From: Neopestalotiopsis rosae
Lineage: Eukaryota; Ascomycota; Sordariomycetes; Amphisphaeriales; Sporocadaceae
Direction: 5' to 3'
Assembly: GCA_023078685.1 (NCBI GenBank)
Contig: JALGAS010000004.1
Span: forward strand, 1,302,001-1,366,000
Length of the DNA: 64,000 bases
Within the stretch, counting starts at the first letter, position 1, and the number at the start of each line of letters is the position of its first letter. Below the pieces are notes generated by a model. That model was not told the DNA's origin, did no database searches, and saw nothing but the letters and a program-made list of their open reading frames with translations. The translations under genes and the position numbers were made by a program. This document shows positions 1 to 9,714 of this stretch, piece after piece.

Positions 1-203
1 AGAACTAACGACTTCAATTTTCATGTAATTGCAAAAATTGCGCTTCAATGAAGGAAACTAGAAGTCTGTGATATCATGATCGTAAGATCGATGCCACCAT
101 AAAACGCACGAGACAACTGATAATCCTCAGTATTTACATCAGTATTTTATCTTTTTTAACAACAGGGCCACATATTCGAATGGATCGCTATGACTTGGTT
201 GTA

Positions 204-3200
204 TCAATCAGGACGTGCTCGTGCTGAGTAACAACCACATAGTATTCGAAGCCACCAAGATGAACGACCACCCTTTGCCTGCACGAATCCGTTGGCATCT
301 TCACCCAAAATTGGATTTCTGGAACGACTCGGGCATTGGTCTTCATGCAAAATCTCATCCGATGACACAGGCAACGGAATGTTCTCAGACAACTGCTTGT
401 GACCAGGGTCACCCCTCTCTTGGCACGACGGGGAATCGAGGTAGGCATTATCTTCTGATGAGTCCTCAGTGAAGGTCAAGCTGAGTGATTCTTGGCTGTT
501 CCTTCTTGAGGCCTCGACTGAAGATGCTGTTGCGGTGATGTACGGCAAGAAACTCTCGCCGTCCGGACTCGTGAAGAGGATGATGCGAGAAGAGCCCGTT
601 CGGAAGTCTGGGGCCGAGAGTTGCTGGTGATTCGAAATGGCGTTCATATCCAATGCAAGTCTGTCACCAACTGGATGATGAAGAATCTTGGGTTGTTCGT
701 TGTCGTGGTGCAGGCTGCGGCGGAGTATAACCTGTTGATCTGGATGGTGTTGTTGTTGTGTCATATCAATGGAGCTAGGGGCCGCTATTGTGCCCATATC
801 AGCCTGTTCTGTGCTCGCGCCATCCATTCTTGCAAGTTCTTGTATGAGTATTTGGGAGAGGTCGTTTGGTGAAGAAGCTTCTGGTACCGTTGGTTCCGAC
901 ATCAAGTCGTACAAATCTTCGCTTGGTCCATGCTGTAGTTGGTAGTTGTCCCCCAAAGATGAGTCGGCATCAGCTCGTCTATAAGTGGTAAGACGATTTG
1001 TCTGAAACGGTACTTCCGGGTATGAGAACTCCCCAGAGGAGTTGGCTTGTTTGTAGATTTTTCTGAGACCATCCCGTATGTCGGCCATAGATCTTCTGTC
1101 GTCCTTATCTGCTACAAGCATCTCAGACTGAATCAGATCGAGAAAGGCCCTGATGGGCTCTGAGCATTCGTTCAATTGGCGAAGTTTATTGATCCACTGT
1201 GTCCAGTGTTAGTCATGAAAGAAAATCGGTACATATTGTGCTCACTCACTTCGAGTACGGACGGTTTGACCACTGCATGGATATTGCCGATTCCTGGAGC
1301 TTGTATCAGATTGAAGAATTTATCCTCTTTGAAAGGAGTTCCAAATGGCTCGTCATTTTCGATCCGAACGTCTTGGAAACTCTTCAGCGAGCCGCTCTCC
1401 CGGGTTGATCGTGATCTTGTTGCGTCAAATCCGAGTAGAAACCACGAGGTGAACTCGAGGAAGAGACAGCCCAAACTCCAAACATCGTATTTGCGTGATG
1501 TGCCGTGTTGCATATCAAGCTCCGGTGCGCGATAGGTCCGTGACCAGCCATGCGGATCAGAGGCCTGACTTTCCTCGCGAAATCGCGTCAAACCAAAGTC
1601 CGACACGACGAGATGTTTGTTGCCGAGAAATGTGTCCCTTTCCGGAGGGTCGAAGAACAATATGTTTTCCGCTTTGACATCACCATGTGTGCCCTTGTTC
1701 TTGCTCAGAGATCGCTCGCGATCCTGATCATTGCGTTTCCACGAAGATTTGTACTGATGAATCCTCTGCAGCCCATCCGCGACTCCAAGACATTGTTTTA
1801 TTAACCACTCAACATCGTCGGGTGCGTTGGGCGATGCTTGGAAGCGCTGCCACAGGTCCACCAGCGTGCCCTGTGCCCACGGAAAGAGTAGGTAGTAATT
1901 GGCGCCATGCTCGACTGCTGCGAGCAGTCTGATGAGATGTTCATGGCCTTTTCGAGAAGCACTGAATTTCTCATGCACTCCGACTTCAGCTCTGAATATT
2001 GTATAATCATCAGACTGGATCTCCTTCAGTGCGAACTCGTGCTCGGTATGCCCGTTCTCTTGAAATTCAAAGCTAGCGCCATACAGGTTCGAAGCGTGGG
2101 GAAGCGTTCTGGGGTCAAAGTCGCAATGCGCTGGGTGTATCTTGACTTTGGACACTCTGCCAAAGCCACCGAAAAAGGCCTTTTCACCGCATTCTACAAA
2201 CGGGAGTATGATGTTACTTCGAAGTCGGTGGAGGCACAATTGATCGCCTCTCATGCGGAAACGCGGCGAGATGAGCTTTTCTTGCTGACCGATAAAGTAG
2301 TCCATGTGCTCTGGTCTCCAGTTCTCAAAACAACTCAACGGAGGATCACAGTCGTCATCGTCAGAGTTCCTCATGACCAAGTTGCTCCCTAGAGAATGAT
2401 TTGGTGACGGTCGTAGCGGTAGGTCGGCATCAGTGATGAAGTCGTTCAAGAAGTTTCTAATATATTTGACCTGGTCTATCAAAACGAGTATAGCGAAAAT
2501 TCTGATGTAGCCAGTTCTGCGTCCATTTGGTTTGCGTATTCTGCCACAAATGTTGCGGGCTATTGTATCAAGTATGTCGGGTGGTGTTGTTGTGAATGTT
2601 GTCGTTTGGAGTAATATGCTACGAATGCGCTTTCTCGTGAGAATAGCTCGCAGCTTGTCGTATGGTATGAACCATCTTCGGGTTTTGTGCTTAGAGACTT
2701 TTGAACTGGATCGCAATTCTTGTTGAATCCTCTCAATCGTGCAACTGTTGTGACTTGTGTCAATAGGTATGTGGAAAGGAAGAAGACTGTTTCATGACGT
2801 ACTGGGGACTTGAGAAAGACGGATCGACGAGATCATCTTGCAATGTTGCCCACGCTCCCGTGTCAGACAGTAGATCTCCAATCGTCGTCGTCGTCGTTGC
2901 TGTTACTGCTGTTGGCCGCTCATCTGCATCGTGTTCCTCATCTGTGTCACTATCTCTATCATAAGCCGAGTCACTGTCGGACAGCGGGTCGTCGATAGTA
3001 ACAACAGTACGGCGGTCGCTCTCGGCATGGGATGCAGAGCTACCACTACGTCTACGCGGATGGGATTGCTGGCTGGACGAAGCGCTCCAAGCTGCTTCGG
3101 GCACTTGCAAGCTCCGCCGGCTCACAGAGTCTGCGTCCCCTCGGAAAATGGGAGAGCCGACCCCAGTCCATGGCGGAGCATGGGGACTTTCGTTAGAGGG

Positions 3201-3260
3201 AAGCCTTCCTCGAACACGATCTGACTCGTCACCAACTGGTTTCGATGTGTCTAGTGCCAT
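204..3260 (-). CDS. Protein kinase-like protein, three exons, long tail
   Basis: Predicted Ser/Thr protein kinase of about 981 aa. Exons 3260-2803, 2744-1250 and 1196-204; both introns (58 and 53 bp) have good donors and the frame closes exactly. Residues 1-150 are acidic and Ser/Thr-rich, probably disordered. A conserved block near 234-266 (core FAILVLID, then DADLPL) recurs in the divergent kinase at 5.3 kb. The kinase domain follows: glycine loop GGFGRV near 345, Lys in FALKE near 393, HGDVKAENIL near 505 (HGD instead of HRD, catalytic Asp kept), DFG near 535, APE near 559. About 330 residues of low-complexity tail end in a Trp- and Cys-containing segment (LCGCYSARARPD) that might be membrane-associated; that is speculation. 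The start is the first ATG of exon 1, because the codon just upstream is TTG. Substrate and pathway are unknown; the HET-domain neighbours suggest a role in self/non-self responses. Confidence 0.85.
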
Positions 3261-5333
3261 CAAAATATGTGTTTAGGGAGTGACTTGGTTACCGGGTCCG
3301 CGCTGTAGCACGCGCCCGACTACTAACCCGTCGACACATCAGTAATATATGGTCAACTAGGTGCAATTTCTCTGACATGCGGCTGAAGCTGCCCCAGAAA
3401 AGCGGACGGCAATTGGACGGGAGTTCACGAGGAACTTTTGGGCGACCCTACAATTGGATCAATCCTGGCGACCGAAGTGACTGAGACTCGCCAGGGTCCT
3501 TGGAGTATGCGCTTGCATTGCCTCACTGGTGTCATCGAGTCCCAAATTCTCGCTGCAGCCTCACCGTCACAAAGCCTTTTCATCAATATGCCTCGCTACC
3601 TAGATGCAAATGCCTGGTATAGGAGCTAGGAAGATGCCACAGCTTTGCCAGATGACAGGGAATGAACTCATGTTTACATCCAGCCCCTTATTCGCTGGAA
3701 TAACGTCGATGGAAATTGATACGTAGCGATCCTGGACTGGTGTGAGTGGTACAGCCCTGTCTTACCTGCCGGCAGAGTATCAGGGCTTATTCCGGGAGGG
3801 CTCCTTGCTGGGTCATTGTCAGCTCGCTTGCTGGCATATTGGCTGAGGTGTTCCCGACAACCTGAGCATGTAACGGCGCACAGCCACCCCTCCAGGCATA
3901 TTCGGGTCGTTGTTGCTGCCTTCACCGAAACGTGTGTACCATTGGTGTATACACTAGGAATGCGCCTCGCTAACGATCAGCAGACCTTTGGTCCTTCAAG
4001 CACCTCATATATAGGCATGTCGCCTTACCTGTTTGCTGGAGGACTGTTTTATGCAGACCTCAAAGAGACGACACGTTTGAGCGACTCATACATCGCAGGC
4101 GACAAAAGCATATATAACATGCCTCCCAAGAGCCTGATAGGACGGACGGCGTCAAATATCACCACAGTCCGCTTGCACTCTCGTCACGTTAGGAATCCCC
4201 ACCAGCTGTCGCTGGCACTACAAAAGCTTTACAAGGACCAATCATACACTGTGGAGTTGCGAAACGACGTCTACGTTATTGACATCACACAACCATAGAC
4301 AAGAAAGAAAAATGAAATTGTGAGTATTCAGATGTTTCTAGTCACTTTTGACGAAGATGCGATATTGATTACGACTTGACAGGTTTCATAAAAACTCACT
4401 CCTCGCTGTAAAGCGGAACAAATAGCCAAAAGTCCCTGAAAAGGGCCTCGGAACCCCGCCATGCCCACTCGAAATCGGCCTATCCAAACCCACATTCTCC
4501 GCCTGGAGGTTCCTGTAGATATTTATCCCAGTGCCCCAACTTTGCGCTGGCGCCTACTGAGGCACGCACATGGGCGCTAAAATACTATTGCTGCAATATG
4601 AGCAGCTTACAATATTGAAGAAGAATATGCCTGCTGCATGCAATGTATGCGTATAACCTTGACATACTACCTCAGTCTCACCCTCCTTTACATTTCCAGC
4701 AGGTGCAGTGTTGATCTGGTATGCAGTCATTATCATGCACACAGCCTTATATTCGTGTAATGATTGGTGATCGTAGAATTTCGAGGTAAACGCGGCACAC
4801 TTGGTGCCGTAAATTGGTGCGTCGACCACTGAGCGATGACAAGCCTCTGCTGGCTGTGACAAAAGTTGCTGCGGGGTCAATGCAGCTCAAGCGCCTACCT
4901 GGCTCTGATGTGACTTATGGTGTTCCCGCCCCCAATCTGCACCGACAAGCCACAATAGATGGAAGCCCGGAGGTCTTGTCTCATTCTTCCGTGTTCGAGG
5001 GTCGCGCTGTGAGGCTGCGATGCTTCTCGGGTGCAGTAGTGGCTGTCCTCAGTCGTCGGTGAGCTTTTGCATAGCCCTTGTGTCTTGGTCAGCTGTGCGA
5101 CATCATAGTGGAAATTGTTACGCACTCGGTGACTCAGTAGACTAACATTGTTCGGTATACAATATGAGCTGGATACAAGGGAGAGCACCTCTTTGAAAGT
5201 GTGCCATATATGGTGACTTCACGATCTTGTTACGGACCCTTGTGTGCTACAGTTTGCTCATAACTGACGAGACCTACTACATTCTTGGCGCGACTGTCGA
5301 ATTTGATCCATATACGTCCTCATATACTTAAAC
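3261..5333. other. 2.1-kb spacer between divergent kinase genes
   Basis: Apart from one doubtful small ORF (3816-4298), I see no coding structure here. It should hold the promoters of both kinases. TATA-like stretches occur at about 4007-4013 and just upstream of the ATG at 5334. Confidence 0.5.
3816..4298 (+). CDS. Doubtful hypothetical ORF
   Basis: An open frame of 160 codons that I do not recognise. If anything is real, the last part is the best candidate: an ATG at 4119 sits behind a TATATAAC stretch and gives about 59 residues ending before TAG at 4296-4298. There are no domains, signal peptide or introns to support it. The position between two divergent kinases could equally be a decayed gene or chance. 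Confidence 0.22.
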   Translation: MSARLLAYWLRCSRQPEHVTAHSHPSRHIRVVVAAFTETCVPLVYTLGMRLANDQQTFGPSSTSYIGMSPYLFAGGLFYADLKETTRLSDSYIAGDKSIYNMPPKSLIGRTASNITTVRLHSRHVRNPHQLSLALQKLYKDQSYTVELRNDVYVIDITQP

Positions 5334-6951
5334 ATGGCTTCAAATACCAGAGGTGCATTGTACAATAGAATGCAGCGCACCTTGCAGCGCAATGCTAAAG
5401 ACCTGGGCCAAAAACGTTTCCTTACTTCCGATCGTCTTTGTCAATTGTTGACTCGTGAGACAGTCACCTCTTTATTACAAGAAGCTCATAAGCGCAAGTT
5501 CAGCCATGAATATGTCACATCGGTGCTGCAAAAAGCGTCGAGGACTTTTGCCATTCTGGTCTATATTGATGCTGTCCAGAAGTTTGCATCCTTGTTTGGA
5601 CATTTCGATGACAGCTGCTTGCCGATAGGCACTGAAGAGCCGCCGGAGAGCGATGGATCTGGTGTCTCCTCGTTCCACTGGCAAGTCGCCTCTTTGAGCC
5701 CTAAGACTGGAGCCTTCGATCATCGAAGACGGCATCCTGCGTTCGACGCTTGGAACGATGGGTTGATCGAGAACTTCGAACAATGCCAATGGATTTTTCT
5801 AGCAGTAGAATTCTCGGCTTCCAAACTGCATCACCAATTCCACCCATTGCAGCCTCTCCCATTTTCCAAAGTCGACTTCCAGAGGAAAAGCGAAGGGCAT
5901 TTCAGTGTTGTATATAAAGCCAAGCTACCTCCTTCATTGCAGTCGAGAATTTCTTCTCGAGTGGTAAGCGATCTTTCTCATTTTACTGCAGACGTTATCG
6001 TCCCATTGCTGACCAACGATGCAAATCTAGCTTGCAGGAATGGAATATGTGGCTGTCAAAAAGTTCCGGCCTGATGTCAGCGAGTTTTTCAACAGAGAGT
6101 ACCATAATTTGGAAAAGATCGATACCATAACACACCCAAATCTCATCAGACCTCTTACCACTTTTGAGCAAGGAGATGATCAGTATATCGTATTTCCTTG
6201 GGCAGATGGCGGCAATCTTCGCGAATTCTGGGGTCCAGCATACAGAGAGACGTCCGTTCTTTGGGTGCTCAAGCAAATGCATGGCATATCACACGCACTA
6301 AACATACTGCATAGCAAAAATGGGCGACACGGCGACATCAAACCAGAGAACATCCTGCGGTTTCGTGGCAGTAGTCTGAATGACGACTCGCTCGTCATCG
6401 CAGACGTGGGGTTGGCAAAGTTTCATCAATTGGTCACATCTCAACGTGACCATGCTTCAACAATTACCGCCAGTACAGTGCGTTATGAGCCACCCGAGAT
6501 GAATATCGACGATCCAACGCTCCCTCGATCTCGTCGCTACGACATGTGGTCCATCGGCTGTGTTTACTTGGAGTTCGTCATATGGATAGCATACGGCGAT
6601 GTAGCCTTGAAGAAATTCAATGCGACGTCGCACCATCACAAGTTCTGGGACTTTGAAGGTGGGAGGTTTGATAACTCGAGGGTGAAGGGAGGCGCCAAGA
6701 GTCTACACCCCGATGTCCGAAAAATGATCAGGTGGCTTCTCGTAGATCTCCCATTGCCGTCGGCGCTGCGAGATGTTGTCGAGGTTATTCGCGACGGACT
6801 GCTGGTCATCAACCTGGCTCGAGATTTCAAACCGCCAATGACTGTTCGGTGGATCGCTCCGCATCTGTTCGAAGCTATGGATAAGATTTGGACGAGAGCG
6901 ATGACCGACAAAACTTATGCTGTCAGTACCACGAAACAGTCGCACAAATAG
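5334..6951 (+). CDS. Protein kinase-like protein, divergent paralogue; possibly 5' part of kinase-HET fusion
   Basis: Second kinase, divergent from the one at 204-3260. Exon 1 is 5334-5963; a 67-bp intron (GTAAGC donor, GCTGAC branch, TAG acceptor) ends at 6030; exon 2 starts at 6031. Read to the TAG at 6949-6951 this gives 516 aa. Residues 40-100 contain the same conserved block as the neighbour (RTFAILVYID, then CLPIG). Kinase motifs: glycine loop GHFSVV near 188, VAVK lysine near 220, HGDIKPENIL near 310, DVG instead of DFG near 335, PPE instead of APE. The catalytic Asp and Lys are kept, so activity is possible but atypical. An intron of 57 bp (6922-6978, GTCAGT donor, strong GCTAAC branch) would remove this stop and join the frame to exons leading into the HET gene downstream (see 6922-7243). 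It is therefore unresolved whether this is a separate gene. Confidence 0.8.
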
Positions 6952-7243
6952 ACATTATCGTGCTAACCATCGTAAAAGCTCGGCCTTACCAAACCTTTGT
7001 CATCAGAGACTTCCCCAATGGACGTGACGGGTGACGAAAACGAGCAAAATGCTAGACCAGACGTCCAAATTTCCAACAAGCATGAATCCTTGACCTTCGA
7101 CAATACATTCAACACAGTAAGCATAGTAGATATAGTCAATGCCATTCTTTGCTAACGAATCATAGTACGTATGTTAGCTCAACACCACTGAATATGACTG
7201 ATATTTTGCTGACAGAAGTCTCGCGCTCAATTAGCGCATAACA
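6922..7243 (+). other. Intron-rich linker between kinase and HET coding regions
   Basis: This stretch looks spliced rather than intergenic. Intron 6922-6978 has a GCTAAC branch about 10 nt before the acceptor. 6979-7116 is open for 46 codons, extending upstream of the only ATG at 7018. Then comes GTAAGC at 7117 with a GCTAAC branch and ATAG at 7165. A second donor/acceptor pair (7169-7215, GCTGACAG) leaves only TAC between them, so either a 3-nt microexon exists or 7117-7215 is one 99-bp intron; both keep frame. Exon 7216-7243 ends at GTATGT. The linker codes for a polar, probably disordered segment. It could be the kinase tail, the HET N-terminus, or both in a fusion. Confidence 0.5.
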
Positions 7244-9178
7244 GTATGTCACTTGAAGGTTTAAACCTGCGAAAATCTGGTGACGAATACTGACACAAAG
7301 CAGCAAGCTCGAACGATCAAAGATGCCTGGAGCAGCAGTCACGATAATACCTTTGCACGGAACCTCTTTCGTCAAATCGATTGGCTAGAGAACAGCAGGC
7401 CAGCACTGCCAGAATCAAGACTGTGCAGTGACTGTCGCCGCATCGACTTTCAGAAGCTTGGAAGTTTCCGCCTCGATGCAGAGCAACTGCGTCAAAAGTC
7501 GAATGAATGCGACTTTTGTGACTTGTGCTACAAGTCGTCTGAGATTGAGAAAACAAGCGACACTGTTGTGCGGTTCAAACCAACAAATCGAGCATCTCTT
7601 CTCTCTGTATATGTTGATCCAGGTAGGCACAATACTCCTACACGCCCGACTTAGCAACCGAATCATCGCTGACCAGTGATGAAGAGGTTGAAATGAACCT
7701 ACCTTCATCTTTACCCCTTGGCTTTCCCCAGCTTCCAGACCCTGGCAGCGAAGAAGAGACCTTGCTGCTCCAGCACTGGTTGCGAAACTGTGACGAGAAC
7801 CATAATTGCATGCCATCAAAGGATGTTCCGTACATGCCCACCCGAGTGATTGATGTCTTTGCGGCCTCCAAAGACAAACTCCAACTTATCGAGACAAGCA
7901 AGGAAATGAAAGATCGTTACATTGCCGTGAGCCACTGCTGGGGCGATATACCAGATTCCAAGAAATTCCGCTTGCTGAACGAGAACCTCGATATGCTGAA
8001 AAAGAACATTGACTACACCCAACTTCCGCAGACGTTTCAAGATGTCGTGGATGTCTGCAGAAGACTTGAGGTGCGATACTTGTGGCTCGACTCAATCTGC
8101 ATCGTTCAAAACAACGCGGAGGACTGGGCATACGAATCGACAAGGATGGAATCGGTCTACAGCTCGTCGTACGTCACCATTGCGGTCAGCTCGGCAGCAT
8201 CAAGCCTCGTCGGTTTGCCCAAACGAAGAGAACCCAGGCCTTGTGTCAGGATTGGAGATCTCTACTTTGCCAAAGACACTGATGATTTTGAGAATGATGT
8301 TCAAAAAGCTGTACTCAACACCAGAGGCTGGGTATTTCAGGAACACGCACTCTCTCGGCGATGCATTCACTTCACCACTGGCCAAATTTACTGGGAATGC
8401 GGCGACGGCATACACTGCGAGACTCTAACAAAATTGTCCAAGTAAGTACATAGATACACCTTTGCGCCTGGGTCTCGCTCATCTAACTTTTCTCTGCAGC
8501 CCTTATGCCGCCTTTCTGGGCGACGCGCATTTCCCAGACAAAGCGCAAGAGTATTCCAAAGGGGGCAAGATCCTACATTTCCAGGGCATATTTCAGATGT
8601 ACTCTATACTCGCCTTTACCAATAAGACAGATCGGTCTGTCGCATTGCAGGGACTAGAGTATCGGCTCGCCCAGACCATGCACACCAAAGTCCAATTCGG
8701 CATCGTTGAAAGCATGCTGGGCAGGAGTCTGCTCTGGCGGGCGGCTACACCCCGAAGCTTGGAACGCATCGACTATAGCGGGGACAGACATGTCCCTTCG
8801 TGGTCCTGGATGGCGTATTCGGGCCCCATCACGTACGAATATGTCCCATTTGGCGATACTGAATGGTGCACCGAGGAGAACATCAAGAACCCCTTTGACT
8901 CACACCGATCTGTGTTTGCAAAAGACTTTAAGCTTGATGACGGCGAAGCGGTGTGGCACATTGTCTTTGACGAAACGGATACTGTCCACGCAGATACGCA
9001 GAAATGTGTTCTAATTGGCAAAGTGATCGATAACAGTGGTGGTGGAAACAAAATGCATTATGCTCTGATTATTCAACCTTCCACCGTCTACGAGGGGTGT
9101 TATGAGCGGGTGGGCGTTGGGCGTTTAGAACAGAGTCAGATATCCACTAAAAATGGATCGTGGGTGCCAATGCGATAG
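7018..9178 (+). CDS. HET-domain (heterokaryon incompatibility) protein
   Basis: Typical long fungal HET protein. An N-terminal Cys motif (CSDCRRIDF, then CDFCDLC) precedes the HET domain: YIAVSHCWG, YLWLDSICIVQ and the late block TRGWVFQEHALSRR plus YWEC. HET domains trigger incompatibility cell death when activated. Coding exons that close the frame: 7018-7116, (7166-7168), 7216-7243, 7308-7622, 7655-8441 and 8500-9178. The last intron (8442-8499, GTAAGT, CTAAC) is clear. The intron 7623-7654 would be only 32 bp, unusually short; a frameshift there is the alternative. The HET frame has no ATG after the upstream stop at 7262-7264, so its start must come from upstream exons: either ATG 7018 (636 aa) or the kinase gene at 5334 (fusion of about 1,156 aa). 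The domain is certain; the 5' end is not. Confidence 0.8.
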
Positions 9179-9714
9179 GCATGTTGAAGACAATTGAGAG
9201 GAGAAGGATTCCGATCTCATATTTAGATATTGAAACCTACTCAATGATCAGGTTATTCTTCTAATTGTGCTTATGGACCATTAAATTATTCAATTACAAT
9301 AAGCATGAGACTGAACCCCATAACAGAGCACTCGATGCACTGAAGCCGCTCTCTCAATTGCCCTATACGGAGCCCAATACCAGATCCGTGTCCCCGCAAC
9401 AGTCATTCATTGCTGAGCCCTGAGCACGGCGATGCCCTGATTGTTGGCGCCAGCAGCCCGGCACAGTAGGCGGAAACGCTAAGTGGCGTCCAAAAGCAAC
9501 CGCTAAGCAATGCTGCATGTGCTAAACCTCACCTCCTTGCAGCGGAGCCGACACGACCTCAACCAGGGGTGACCGCCAAAAACCCACCGTTCTTGCCAAT
9601 AGCAACAATTCAAGCTGGTTTGTAAATACCTCTAATAGGATATTCTTGGAAAACCAAGGAGATTTTAAGTAAGTTTTGATACATCACGGTTTTCGATCAT
9701 CCATATTCTCGTAT
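9179..9714. other. Spacer between convergent HET genes
   Basis: Holds the 3' ends of the two convergent HET genes. AT-rich just after 9180 (probable polyadenylation region); no gene seen. Confidence 0.6.
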
